Assembly: GCF_025154055.1 (NCBI RefSeq)
Contig: NZ_JAOALK010000060.1
Span: forward strand, 1-36,026
Direction: 5' to 3'
DNA length: 36,026 bases
Source: Aquibacillus koreensis
GTDB lineage: Bacteria > Bacillota > Bacilli > Bacillales > Amphibacillaceae
Shown here in pieces: positions 1-8,225 of the stretch (its first letter is position 1; each line of letters starts with the position of its first letter). The notes below the pieces were generated by a model. That model was not told the origin of the DNA. It did not search any database and saw only the letters and a list, made by a program, of their open reading frames with translations. A program made the position numbers and the translations under genes.

Positions 1-3
1 CAA

Positions 4-55
4 GAGGAATCTGAACTTAGAAAAATCCGGGTTCTGGGATTTTTCGTGATTCCTC
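4..55. repeat. Nested inverted repeat at left edge
   Basis: GAGGAATC (4-11) is the reverse complement of GATTCCTC (48-55). Inside it AAAAATCC (20-27) pairs with GGATTTTT (35-42). The structure could fold on either strand, and the inner arm ends in five T, so it may be a terminator for genes outside the window. Between 56 and 160 I see another short inverted pair (GTGCG/CGCAC, about 90-109) but no gene. Confidence 0.45.
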
Positions 56-162
56 CTCGGAAAGGGAGCCAATTTCACTTGTGTAGCGGGTGCGATAGTT
101 ACGACGCACTCTATAAATCCTGTCTTGTTCTTATGTAACAGTGGCAATGAAAAGAGCCAAAA

Positions 163-199
163 TAAAAAAGACTGTATGGAAGCTTTCCCTCACAGTCTT
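163..199 (-). terminator. Rho-independent terminator of nikR
   Basis: The arms AAGACTGT (168-175) and ACAGTCTT (192-199) form a hairpin. On the minus strand it is followed by a T-rich run (TTTTTTATT). It lies 36 bases past the nikR stop codon. Confidence 0.75.
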
Positions 200-234
200 C
201 TTGATCCCGTATTTACTATTAAACTAGTAAGATG

Positions 235-657
235 TCACTCTATCGAAACAGGAGTAACAGAAAAGTCTCCATATTTCACACCTTTTATAGATAGTAACTG
301 ATTACTCAGCTGCTGTAGATCTTTCGCTTTTCCTTTTACCACAATCATTTCAAGGCAGTTATGTTGATCTAAGTGGATGTGTGTGGTGGCAAGTATCATG
401 TCGTGATATTCGTGTTGAATGGTCGTTAGATTTTCCATCAATCCACGTTGATGATGATCATAGAATATTTGGATACAACCGGCAATAAATTGATCCTTGT
501 TATGTCTAGATTCCTTTACTAATGCTTCTCGAACCAAATCTCTTACCGCTTCAGATCGATTGTTATATCCCTTTTCTATGATTAGTTCATCAAAAGATTT
601 TAAGAGTTGGTGTTCCATGGATACGCCGAACCTTGTTAAAGAAGAGGATTCTCTCAT
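235..657 (-). CDS. nikR: Nickel-responsive transcriptional regulator NikR
   Basis: This 140-residue protein has the two-domain NikR layout: an N-terminal ribbon-helix-helix (about residues 5-50, with NNRSEAVRDLVREAL typical of the family) and a C-terminal ACT-like metal-sensing domain. His82, His93, His95 and Cys101 have the spacing (11, 2, 6) of the square-planar nickel ligands known in E. coli NikR, so nickel sensing should be intact. NikR normally represses nickel uptake genes when nickel is plentiful. No nickel transporter lies in the window, so a target may lie to the left or the regulator may act in trans. The start has a good site (AAAGGGAG about 8 bases upstream). The gene has its own promoter candidate and terminator and appears monocistronic. 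Confidence 0.93.
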   Translation of the reverse strand: MRESSSLTRFGVSMEHQLLKSFDELIIEKGYNNRSEAVRDLVREALVKESRHNKDQFIAGCIQIFYDHHQRGLMENLTTIQHEYHDMILATTHIHLDQHNCLEMIVVKGKAKDLQQLSNQLLSIKGVKYGDFSVTPVSIE

Positions 658-700
658 TCTAGTTATCTCCCTTTATCATGTCGTTTTCTATAATAAGTTT

Positions 701-728
701 ACTATAAATTAATCTGTCTATTTTACAA
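701..728 (-). promoter_or_regulatory. Candidate nikR promoter
   Basis: On the minus strand TTGTAA (723-728) and TATAGT (701-706) are separated by 16 bases, close to a sigma-A promoter. Behind it AGCTAGAC occurs twice (749-756 and 769-776), spaced exactly 20 bases; CTATAA also recurs at 689 and 702. These are possible regulator sites, but neither matches the E. coli NikR operator as I remember it. Confidence 0.4.
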
Positions 729-786
729 ATTATACTTTATATTCTGATAGCTAGACAATACGCTTATGAGCTAGACGGTCGACACC

Positions 787-2016
787 TTATATTTTCCCCT
801 TCACCCAAGCATTCTGAGGATATCCTCTTTCTTCCCAATATCCAATATGCTCGTCTTCAATCAACTCGATTCTTGTTAACCATTTTACAGATTTGTATCC
901 ATATAATCGAGGTGTAACCAAACGTACAGGACCTCCATTTTCTTGCGTAATTAACTCACCATCAAGGAGAACAGCAACCATCATATCATCCATCATTGCT
1001 TCTGACATCGTAAGGCTATCTGTATATACACCATCCCCAGAATGGAGTTTTACATATTTCGCATTGGCATGTACGCCAGCTTTATCTAAAAATTCCTTTA
1101 AAGGTATCCCTTCCCATACAACGTTGTAGACACTCCAGCCTGTAACACAATGAAAATTGCTAACTTGTGCAGATCGATCTAGTTGAATAAAATCTTTCCA
1201 ATTATAAAATAACTTATTGTCGACAAGACCATCGATCGTTAAGGACCAATTCTCATTGGTAAAGGTCGGCATTTCCGTAATAGTATAATAGCGGAACTCT
1301 CCACTACGTCCATCCACGGCAGTAAGTGTTGATTGTGGAGTCGGGTAAGGTTTCATGTCATTCCCAGTCTGTAAATCTAATTTATTTAAGTTGAACATGT
1401 CTTTGATCCAAGACCCGAAAATGGCATATAACATCGCAATGGTTGCTATCCCAGCGATCAATTTTAGGAAGGTACGCCTATGTAATAAGGGGTTCCTTTT
1501 TTGGATTATCATTGGTTCTTGGTCTGCCAGCTTGTTAACTTTTTCATTTCCGTTCCGTAAACCTCTAAACCATCGGCTGCGCGTTATGCTATGGAAGATG
1601 ACATACGGTAAGCCAATCCATGTTGCAGCGTCATGAATGAAAAGTGCATAAGAACTAATAAGTGGTGGCATATGTCGTTGGAAGGTAAGGAATATACCAG
1701 ATATGATTAAACTCGCAAGGATGACTAAGACCAAAAATAGGTTCAACTTGTGTGCTTTTCTTTTTCTTATCGTAAATACATGGCGTTGTATTTTTGGTAG
1801 ATAAAAAAGAACGGGTAATATACTAAGAAAACCTATCCATATATGAATATCCTTCATCCAGACACGAGTGCTTGGAAAATGTAGTCGAAAGTAAGAAGAG
1901 AGAAGCAATATTCCAGTAACGCTTAATACATAAAAAAGTAGTGCATTTGTATGGTGTAGGCGCGTAAGTTTTTGACCAAACTTTAAATTATGTGAAAAAA
2001 AAGATTGCCATTTCAT
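787..2016 (-). CDS. Membrane-anchored molybdopterin oxidoreductase, sulfite oxidase family, with internal Tat motif
   Basis: The 409-residue protein begins with about four hydrophobic segments (about 23-45, 57-75, 92-112, 120-142) carrying histidines (22, 58, 128, 142) that suggest a cytochrome b-like domain. A fifth segment at 187-205 is preceded by RRTFLK (180-185), a twin-arginine signature. The rest is the oxidoreductase molybdopterin-binding domain: Cys290 in NFHCVTGW is the expected molybdenum ligand, and RLYGYKSVKW is typical of the family. I infer that helices 1-4 insert by Sec and helix 5 with the folded Moco domain uses Tat, a topology reported for similar actinobacterial proteins. 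The substrate is unknown. The start has a strong site (AAAGGAGGAACGAG-ATG). Confidence 0.85.
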   Translation of the reverse strand: MKWQSFFSHNLKFGQKLTRLHHTNALLFYVLSVTGILLLSSYFRLHFPSTRVWMKDIHIWIGFLSILPVLFYLPKIQRHVFTIRKRKAHKLNLFLVLVILASLIISGIFLTFQRHMPPLISSYALFIHDAATWIGLPYVIFHSITRSRWFRGLRNGNEKVNKLADQEPMIIQKRNPLLHRRTFLKLIAGIATIAMLYAIFGSWIKDMFNLNKLDLQTGNDMKPYPTPQSTLTAVDGRSGEFRYYTITEMPTFTNENWSLTIDGLVDNKLFYNWKDFIQLDRSAQVSNFHCVTGWSVYNVVWEGIPLKEFLDKAGVHANAKYVKLHSGDGVYTDSLTMSEAMMDDMMVAVLLDGELITQENGGPVRLVTPRLYGYKSVKWLTRIELIEDEHIGYWEERGYPQNAWVKGKI

Positions 2017-2172
2017 CTCGTTCCTCCTTTATACCATTTGTATTCATCATACCAATGATTAGATCGATATAGAACAAGGAAAGCTTAAAGATGCTTGGAA
2101 GGAGATATTCTTGTAAATAATTAGTCGTTATTTAGGCCTTTTGTAATCGTTTAAAAAAGTTTGCCGTTTGGA

Positions 2173-3123
2173 TCAACAACTAATCCCATCAGCAAAGAAA
2201 CAACTATGCTTGATAGCTTTACATCGTTTCTTCATCTCAGTCGCTTTACTGACGATTTCTTCTGCAGAGATAAAATTATGCTTTTGGTTGGTTACGACTG
2301 CAATCGATATAGAGACTAGTGGTATTTTTTCGAAATGGCCACTTCGGTTTTCTGCAACAATATAATTTTTTTCTAAATGTTCGAGTGTATAATATTTTTT
2401 AATCTCAGTATCAAATTCGGAGATGATCGCTTCACAAATGGGGTAGTAATCATAGTTGTCTAGCACGACAATAAAGTCATCTCCACCAATATGACCAAGA
2501 AATGCATTAGGGTGATTGGTATATGAATGAAGTAGATTAGCCGTCAATTGAATTACTTGATCTCCTTTGGAAAATCCATATAAATCGTTATAAGATTTAA
2601 AATGATCTAAATCAATATATAAAACGGAGAAACACGGTTGCCAACGGATTTCTTTTAACTTTTGATCAATGATTTGGTTCCCTGGTAAGCCAGTTAATGG
2701 GTTTAAATTACTGGCTGCTTCCGCCTGCACTTCTGCAAAAGTAAGAAGTAAGTTGCGAATACTAACGACACCAACATATGTATAATTATTTGTTACAACC
2801 ACATAGTCATATAATTTGTCATTTTCTCTTTTCATTGCTAATTGGCACACCTTAATAATGGGAGTAATGGATGATACACAAAGAATGTCAGCGTCCATTA
2901 ATAACCGAATCGATTTTCCCATAAACAAATTATAACCGTATAAGGTGCCGAGCTTTTGATAAAAGTTTATACGAGTGATTAATGCGATAGGTATTCCGTC
3001 TCGTACAACGACGATACCTTCGCATGATGGATTATCTTTAAAAAGTTGATCTGCATACTGATTTGTGTGATTATCATCTATGGTGGGCACTTGTTCCATT
3101 ATTTCTCCAATTAGTTTTTCCAT
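2173..3123 (-). CDS. CBS-GGDEF protein, putative diguanylate cyclase
   Basis: I start this gene at the ATG at 3123, which follows GGAGGGG by four bases; an upstream in-frame ATG at 3159 has no comparable site. The 316-residue product has an N-terminal CBS-like region (about residues 1-130) and a C-terminal GGDEF domain from NPLTGLPGN on. The signature reads GGDDF (about 213-217), a conservative change that may still allow GTP condensation to c-di-GMP. The RxxD inhibitory site is absent (HPNA sits there). It lies 65 bases after the EAL gene on the same strand. EAL-CBS-GGDEF is a known single-chain order, so the two genes may be halves of a split ancestor working together. Confidence 0.85.
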   Translation of the reverse strand: MEKLIGEIMEQVPTIDDNHTNQYADQLFKDNPSCEGIVVVRDGIPIALITRINFYQKLGTLYGYNLFMGKSIRLLMDADILCVSSITPIIKVCQLAMKRENDKLYDYVVVTNNYTYVGVVSIRNLLLTFAEVQAEAASNLNPLTGLPGNQIIDQKLKEIRWQPCFSVLYIDLDHFKSYNDLYGFSKGDQVIQLTANLLHSYTNHPNAFLGHIGGDDFIVVLDNYDYYPICEAIISEFDTEIKKYYTLEHLEKNYIVAENRSGHFEKIPLVSISIAVVTNQKHNFISAEEIVSKATEMKKRCKAIKHSCFFADGISC

Positions 3124-3188
3124 AAAACCCCTCCGTACTAATAGTACTTCTCTTCTCATCGTTATCAGGCATGCACTACAAGCTTAAA

Positions 3189-4028
3189 CTAGACTAATAG
3201 TTTTTGATTTGGCTTTCCTAGTAAGTAACCTTGTCCATAATGGACTCCTAATTCTTTTAAATAATTTAACTCTTCTTGCTGCTCAATACCTTCTGCAATG
3301 ACAGATGTATTTGACTGAAGTGCAAAATCAAGAAGTAGAGCAACCATTTTTTGTTTGTCTAAACATTGATGAATACATTGAATAAGTGACTTGTCCAATT
3401 TTATAAATTCAGGTTTTAGTTGTACAACACTCTTTAAACTATTGTATCCGGAACCTGCGTCATCAACGGCAATTCTAAATCCTTGCGAACGGTAATTTTC
3501 CAGCATCTTTGCAAACATGCCATAATCTTTTACTGCTTTTTTTTCTGTCAACTCCAATACGACTTGGGAAGGGGAGATGTTAAGTTGTTTGAGTACTTGC
3601 AACGTTTCACCGCTTTTGTATTCAAAATCTACCAAAACCTGAGGGTGAATATTAATAAAAATTATTTTATCTTGATAAAAACGTTGTCCATTTATTTGAT
3701 GATAATATTCATGGAGGGTAGTGTTTCTACAGTGTTTCTCGAAGAAGAACGCTTGATTCGTCTCCCCAATATAATCATAGAAGGACTCCGTATTTGGGAA
3801 ATAAGGTGATTGTGGTGGGCGGTTTAAACCTTCATAGCCAATAATTTTATTTTTTTGAAGATCTAAAATTGGTTGGAAATAGGTCGAGAGAAGATTATTT
3901 TTAATAATTTTGTTGAACTCTATAAATCTTGCGAAACCTAATGTGCGATCTTGACTTTGTCTTTTTACAAACTTAGCATAGTGCCATAAAAAGGATAGGT
4001 TAGTTGTTGCGTTTACGATACTGTTCAT
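3189..4028 (-). CDS. EAL-domain protein, putative c-di-GMP phosphodiesterase
   Basis: The start at 4028 follows AAAGGGTG by six bases; a GTG nine bases upstream is less likely. The 279-residue protein is almost entirely an EAL domain. The signature reads EGLNR instead of EALxR, keeping the metal-binding Glu. Other catalytic motifs are present: INIHP, ELTE, DDAGSGYNSL (DDFG in most members), KLDKSL, AEGIE and GQGYLLGKP. It is therefore probably a working phosphodiesterase, although the Phe-to-Ala change in loop 6 is unusual. No transmembrane segment or sensor domain is visible. It is the first gene of a two-gene unit with the CBS-GGDEF gene. Confidence 0.88.
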   Translation of the reverse strand: MNSIVNATTNLSFLWHYAKFVKRQSQDRTLGFARFIEFNKIIKNNLLSTYFQPILDLQKNKIIGYEGLNRPPQSPYFPNTESFYDYIGETNQAFFFEKHCRNTTLHEYYHQINGQRFYQDKIIFINIHPQVLVDFEYKSGETLQVLKQLNISPSQVVLELTEKKAVKDYGMFAKMLENYRSQGFRIAVDDAGSGYNSLKSVVQLKPEFIKLDKSLIQCIHQCLDKQKMVALLLDFALQSNTSVIAEGIEQQEELNYLKELGVHYGQGYLLGKPNQKLLV

Positions 4029-4058
4029 TCTGTACACCCTTTATGTTGAATTTGAATT

Positions 4059-4084
4059 GGTGAAGATCACCATGTTCTATTATA
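4059..4084 (-). promoter_or_regulatory. Candidate promoter and palindrome upstream of the EAL gene
   Basis: TATAAT on the minus strand (4079-4084) is a consensus -10 box; the -35 is poor. GGTGA-AGA-TCACC (4059-4071), a perfect 5-bp-arm palindrome, lies just downstream where transcription would start and could be an operator. Confidence 0.4.
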
Positions 4085-4135
4085 GTGAACGAATGTTAAG
4101 AAACTGTTAATTTATTGTTGAGAATTAAATGTTTC

Positions 4136-4163
4136 CATAAAAAAGATTGTAACAGTATAATCT
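4136..4163 (-). terminator. Weak terminator-like hairpin after the LysR gene
   Basis: On the minus strand AGATT and AATCT flank a short imperfect stem and are followed by TTTTTT. It lies about 155 bases past the LysR stop codon. The stem is weak. The rest of 4085-4316 shows nothing further. Confidence 0.3.
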
Positions 4164-4316
4164 ATGTCGAAATCTATAACTTTGTCAGAAACAGGAGTAT
4201 TTCCCAGGAAATTGTTAAGATTCCTTGAGTGAGAGGGAGATTGTTCGAATAATTTTTGCTATAGCACCATGAATTGTATTCCATTTTTTGTTTCTTCTAA
4301 CGCTTAGAGATTTTAT

Positions 4317-5195
4317 TTAGGAAGATTCAATCAAAAATTCTAGAAATAAATGTGTCGTTTTTGGTTGGAAATCAGATTTTCTCACTGCATAGAAAAACTT
4401 GCGTAGAATTGGTTGCTCCTTAATTCGAATTGCTTTTATCGTGCCAAGCTGCATTTCTTTTCGAAAGACCCACTGTGATAAAAGTGCTATACCAAGGCCG
4501 GCTTCTACTGATTCTTTTATAATTTGAGAACTTCCAAATGTTCGCGTTTGTTTAGGTGTAAAAAGATTATCTTGGAAAAGTCGGTCAAGTACTTGACGTG
4601 TTCCAGACCCCTCTTCACGAATGATCCACGTTTCATGTGTTAATTCCGAGATTTCAATCTCCTCAATATTTGCAAGGGGATGATCTTTTGCGACAATCAT
4701 CAACATTTCATCTTGTGCAAATGGAATAATGTCTATTTGTTGATGTTCTATTTTCCCTTCAATAATTCCTAAGTCTAACTCCCCGTTTATTAATTGGTTT
4801 ATGACAAAAGTGGAGTTGTGAATACTAATATCAGGTTCAATTTTCGGATAACGCTTATTAAAGCTAGCAAGAAGTTTTGGTAAAATATATTCTCCAAACG
4901 TATAACTCGCACCAATCAGTAATTTTCCGCTAGCATTATGCGACAAATCTTCCACTAACCGCTTCATCTTTTCATAGTTACTTAGTATTTCTTTTGCGTG
5001 GTAATAGACAATTTCTCCGGCTTTTGTTAGTCTTACATGTTTATTCGATCGATCAAGTAATTGAGCCCCATATTTCTTCTCTAGCGCCTTAACCGCTAAC
5101 GTAATTGCTGATTGTGTTAAGTGCAAAGTTTCAGCCGCCCGAGTAAAGTTATTCTTTTCAACGACAGTTACAAAAGCTAATAATTGTTGATCCAT
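4317..5195 (-). CDS. LysR-family transcriptional regulator
   Basis: The 292-residue protein opens with the LysR winged helix (about residues 1-60, with FTRAAETLHLTQSAITLAVKAL) followed by a periplasmic-binding-like effector domain (about 90-290). It is divergent from the YeiH-type transporter, separated by 124 bases, the usual arrangement for a LysR activator and its target. This mirrors the yeiE-yeiH pair of enterobacteria; similarity to CysL-type sulfur regulators is possible but not proven. The start follows GGAAGGTGAT. The effector cannot be read from sequence; sulfite or a cysteine precursor is a guess from the neighbours. Confidence 0.9.
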   Translation of the reverse strand: MDQQLLAFVTVVEKNNFTRAAETLHLTQSAITLAVKALEKKYGAQLLDRSNKHVRLTKAGEIVYYHAKEILSNYEKMKRLVEDLSHNASGKLLIGASYTFGEYILPKLLASFNKRYPKIEPDISIHNSTFVINQLINGELDLGIIEGKIEHQQIDIIPFAQDEMLMIVAKDHPLANIEEIEISELTHETWIIREEGSGTRQVLDRLFQDNLFTPKQTRTFGSSQIIKESVEAGLGIALLSQWVFRKEMQLGTIKAIRIKEQPILRKFFYAVRKSDFQPKTTHLFLEFLIESS

Positions 5196-5227
5196 GTCAT
5201 CACCTTCCGAGTCGTCATAAAATTATT

Positions 5228-5280
5228 TTATCATAACAATAAAAAACATTCATTTTACTAATGATAAGAAATGCTATACT
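5228..5280 (+). promoter_or_regulatory. Divergent control region with candidate promoter for the YeiH-type gene
   Basis: TATACT (5275-5280) with a poor -35 (TTTTAC, 5253-5258, 16-base spacing) is a likely promoter for the transporter gene. TTATCAT (5228-5234) and ATGATAA (5261-5267) are inverted half-sites and could bind the LysR protein; the second lies between the -35 and -10. Confidence 0.4.
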
Positions 5281-5319
5281 ATCTAATGTTAGTGTGAAAA
5301 TTCATCGGGGGAATTACAA

Positions 5320-6339
5320 TTGGGAGAAAAAAACAATTATCTTAAACATAAAATTGCAAACGACTTTGTAAGGGGGATACTATTAACGTTAGTATTAGCC
5401 ATTTTGGCTGGAAGTATTGCGAAATTACCATTTTTTTCTGTTATGGGAGTCATGATCATCTCGATTTTTTTAGGGATCTTATGGAAAAGCATTATGACTG
5501 TTTCACTTGAATCGACTAGTGGGATTACGTTCAGTACGAAGAAACTACTTCGTTTAGGTATTATCTTAATGGGATTAAGACTTGACCTAGATCAAATTAT
5601 TGAAGCTGGGACTTCTATTCTATATATTGACGTAATTGTAGTCGTTTTTACGATTTTAATCATGATTTTACTTGGAAAAGCGTTAAAAGTTGATCAAACG
5701 TTTACTACTCTAATTGCTGCTGGGACAGCGATATGTGGTGCCGCTGCAATTGTTGCTATTGCACCATTAATTAAAGCGAAAAAAGAGTATGTAGCTATTG
5801 CAGTGGCAAGTATCTCTGTGCTTGGAACGATTGGTACCATTTTTTATTCTGTTATGTATGCAATTATTGATCTAGATTCATATTCGTATGGCGTACTTGT
5901 TGGCGCGACACTTCATGAATTAGCACACGTTGTGGCAGCAGCTGTTCCAGGGGGAGATGTTAGCAGCGAGATGGCAATCTTAGTTAAGATGGGACGTGTA
6001 GCTTTACTCATCCCTGTTGCCATTGTGATTGGCAGTATTTTTGCCTATAAAAATCGTTCGGTGAATAAAAAGCTTTCGATCAAAACCTTACCAGTGCCTT
6101 GGTTTATCTTTGGATTCCTTGGTATGAGCTTGCTAAATTCGACAGGGATTTTACCTGATAATTTGGTCGAATTTCTCATTTCCATTAGCGTGCTATTGTT
6201 GTCCATGGCTATGGCTGGACTTGGTTTAAGTATTAACTTTGGAGAGTTTAAAAAGGTAGGCGTGAAGGGGATTTTGGTAGGGGTCATCGGATCAATACTG
6301 TTACTCTTACTTGGGGTATTGCTCGTGTTTGTCTATTAG
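5320..6339 (+). CDS. YeiH-family putative sulfate exporter (UPF0324)
   Basis: The 339-residue protein has about ten transmembrane helices and the family signatures GIILMGLRL, AAGTAICGAAAI and ATLHELAHVVAA. Members are called the putative sulfate exporter (PSE) family; the transported ion is rarely demonstrated. Translation begins at TTG, supported by GGGGGA seven bases upstream. Its LysR neighbour probably controls it. The adjacent sulfonate importer strengthens a role in sulfur handling, for instance disposal of sulfite or sulfate released from sulfonates, but that is inference. Confidence 0.88.
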   Translation: MGEKNNYLKHKIANDFVRGILLTLVLAILAGSIAKLPFFSVMGVMIISIFLGILWKSIMTVSLESTSGITFSTKKLLRLGIILMGLRLDLDQIIEAGTSILYIDVIVVVFTILIMILLGKALKVDQTFTTLIAAGTAICGAAAIVAIAPLIKAKKEYVAIAVASISVLGTIGTIFYSVMYAIIDLDSYSYGVLVGATLHELAHVVAAAVPGGDVSSEMAILVKMGRVALLIPVAIVIGSIFAYKNRSVNKKLSIKTLPVPWFIFGFLGMSLLNSTGILPDNLVEFLISISVLLLSMAMAGLGLSINFGEFKKVGVKGILVGVIGSILLLLLGVLLVFVY

Positions 6340-6370
6340 GGAAAACGTAGTCACTAAGTAAATGATAAGA

Positions 6371-6411
6371 AAAAAGCCGTGGTAGCTCACTCGAGCATAC
6401 CACGGCTTTTA
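6371..6411. terminator. Bidirectional terminator between yeiH-type gene and ssuA
   Basis: Perfect 13-bp arms AAAAGCCGTGGTA (6372-6384) and TACCACGGCTTTT (6398-6410) form a hairpin flanked by A and T runs on both sides, serving the two convergent genes. Confidence 0.85.
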
Positions 6412-6419
6412 AACTATAA

Positions 6420-7415
6420 TTAGTCAATAAACTGCGTATCAATTAGATCAGAGAAGTCTGGTTTTTCTGTTAGGAACTCTAGGTTGTAAGAGGAATCACC
6501 AAATGCTTGAATTGCTTCAGCATCTACTTCATAAGTGAAACCAATGTTTTCCCAAGAACCATCTACAACTTCTTGGCTTAGCTCTTGATCTGTTGTTTCT
6601 TTAATGTCTTTAATCGTAATCGTTTTTGCTTCTTCAGGATTTTCTTGAATAAACTTTGTAGCATCTTTATGTGCGTTGACAATTTTTTGAACGAATTCTG
6701 GATTTTCCTCAATTAACTTACCGGATGAAACTAAGACAGATGCTGGTAATGTTGTTCCAAATGATACTTCATCAGCTGGAATAATAACTTTTGCACCAGT
6801 ATTTTGTTGCAATACAGATGCCCATGGTTCTGGAGCAACGGCAACGTCAACTTTTCCTGTTTCAAACATTGCTTGGTAAGTTGCTGGAGGACCAGTTTGG
6901 TGGATCATGTCGCCACCAATACGCTGTGACGTTATACCGCGTTCTTCCATATACGTTTCAAATTGAACATCGTGTGTACAACCAACGCGTGGTGTGATGT
7001 ACGATTTGCCAGCGATGTCTTCTACTGTTTCAATACCGCTTCCTTCTCTAGCAAGGATTACTGTACCACCAGTTGAACCACCGGCGATGATATTTACATC
7101 GGCACCATTTGTGTAGTTGTTCATTGCTGGACCTGGTCCAACAAGTCCGGCTTGGATTTCACCAGTTTTTAGTGCATCCATAAACGATGAACCGTCTGGG
7201 AAAGTTTTATAGTTGATTGTTACATCGTCCCCAAGTTGTTCTTGGTAATAACCTTCTGATTTTGCAACCATTGCTGGTACGTGGTTAATATTTGGGAAGT
7301 ACCCAATTGTAATCTCTGATGTTCCGCTTGCTGAAGATGATGAAGAACTTCCGCAACCTGCTAACACTAGCGCTGCAGTAAGTAACATCGCAAAAAATAA
7401 AAGTCCTTTTTTCAT
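6420..7415 (-). CDS. ssuA: ABC transporter substrate-binding lipoprotein, sulfonate/nitrate type
   Basis: The product is a 331-residue binding protein with a lipoprotein signal: MKKGLLFF, a hydrophobic stretch, then the lipobox LAGC, with a serine-rich linker after the Cys. The body matches the SsuA/NrtA (NMT1-like) fold: ITIGYFPN near the start, GLVGPGPA, and VAVAPEPW. It should capture aliphatic sulfonates or related anions and hand them to the permease. I start at ATG 7415; a TTG two codons upstream is possible because GGGGG lies four bases before it. It is the last gene of the ssuBCA operon. Taurine, alkanesulfonate or another small anion are all possible ligands. Confidence 0.82.
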   Translation of the reverse strand: MKKGLLFFAMLLTAALVLAGCGSSSSSSASGTSEITIGYFPNINHVPAMVAKSEGYYQEQLGDDVTINYKTFPDGSSFMDALKTGEIQAGLVGPGPAMNNYTNGADVNIIAGGSTGGTVILAREGSGIETVEDIAGKSYITPRVGCTHDVQFETYMEERGITSQRIGGDMIHQTGPPATYQAMFETGKVDVAVAPEPWASVLQQNTGAKVIIPADEVSFGTTLPASVLVSSGKLIEENPEFVQKIVNAHKDATKFIQENPEEAKTITIKDIKETTDQELSQEVVDGSWENIGFTYEVDAEAIQAFGDSSYNLEFLTEKPDFSDLIDTQFID

Positions 7416-7475
7416 GTCCAAAATACCCCCTGATATTTATATTTATAAGCTGTCTGTACAAACAGCATCTTTAAC

Positions 7476-8225
7476 TTAAAGTCCCCAACGTCTTGCTACT
7501 GATTTTTCAATGCGCTGGAAGATTAGTTGATCGACAACCGCACCAATTACACCGATGATAATCATGACACCAATTACCATACTCATGTTTCCAAAGTCTG
7601 ATGCGTAACGTAATGTGTAACCAAGTCCAGGTCCGGTTGTAAGTAATTCACCGGCTATTAATGCACGCCAAGCAAATGCCCATGCAAGCCTTGAACCTGT
7701 TACAAAATAAGGAATTGACGCAGGAAATACGACGCGAATAAATAAATCCAAACCTCTTGATCCCATTGTTTGCGCTGCTTTGATATAAAGTGGCGATACG
7801 TTTTTAATCCCCGTCCTTACATTTAGTGCCATCACAAAGGTTCCACCTAACACAACAACGAAAATAACTGCTTTGTCATTTAAGCCAAACCACATCATTG
7901 CTAGTGGTAACCAAACAATACTCGGTACACTTTGAAAAGCAAGAAGGGTAGAACCGATCGTATCATCTGCTGTTTTCGATTTTGCAATTAAAACGCCAAT
8001 ACTAGTACCTAGGATAAGTGCAATTGCTAAACCGATGAACAGACGTCTAAAGCTTCCAATTAAATCATAAACTAACGTCATATTTTCAAAGCCATTATAT
8101 AAAGAAGTAAAAACACTTGATGGAGCAGGTAGAATGATCTCTGCCCATAATCCTAATCTTGCACCAAGTTCCCATAATCCAATGATTGCGACAAAAAATA
8201 TGATTCTTTTATATATTGGCTTCAT
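7476..8225 (-). CDS. ssuC: ABC transporter permease, sulfonate/taurine type
   Basis: The 249-residue protein has about six transmembrane helices and the BPD_transp_1 EAA-type loop (AAQTMGSRGLDLFIRVVFPASIPYF), which contacts the ATPase. AWRALIAGELL near the C-terminus is characteristic of SsuC/TauC permeases. Its start overlaps the end of the ATPase gene by 17 bases, showing translational coupling. It forms the membrane channel for the ligand bound by the lipoprotein encoded next. Confidence 0.87.
   Translation of the reverse strand: MKPIYKRIIFFVAIIGLWELGARLGLWAEIILPAPSSVFTSLYNGFENMTLVYDLIGSFRRLFIGLAIALILGTSIGVLIAKSKTADDTIGSTLLAFQSVPSIVWLPLAMMWFGLNDKAVIFVVVLGGTFVMALNVRTGIKNVSPLYIKAAQTMGSRGLDLFIRVVFPASIPYFVTGSRLAWAFAWRALIAGELLTTGPGLGYTLRYASDFGNMSMVIGVMIIIGVIGAVVDQLIFQRIEKSVARRWGL

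Noticed and set aside
1-150. Cobalamin riboswitch suggested by GCCACTGTTA on the minus strand near 140-150
   Set aside because: The other conserved boxes are missing or too close together, and the nikR terminator occupies the place of the upstream half.
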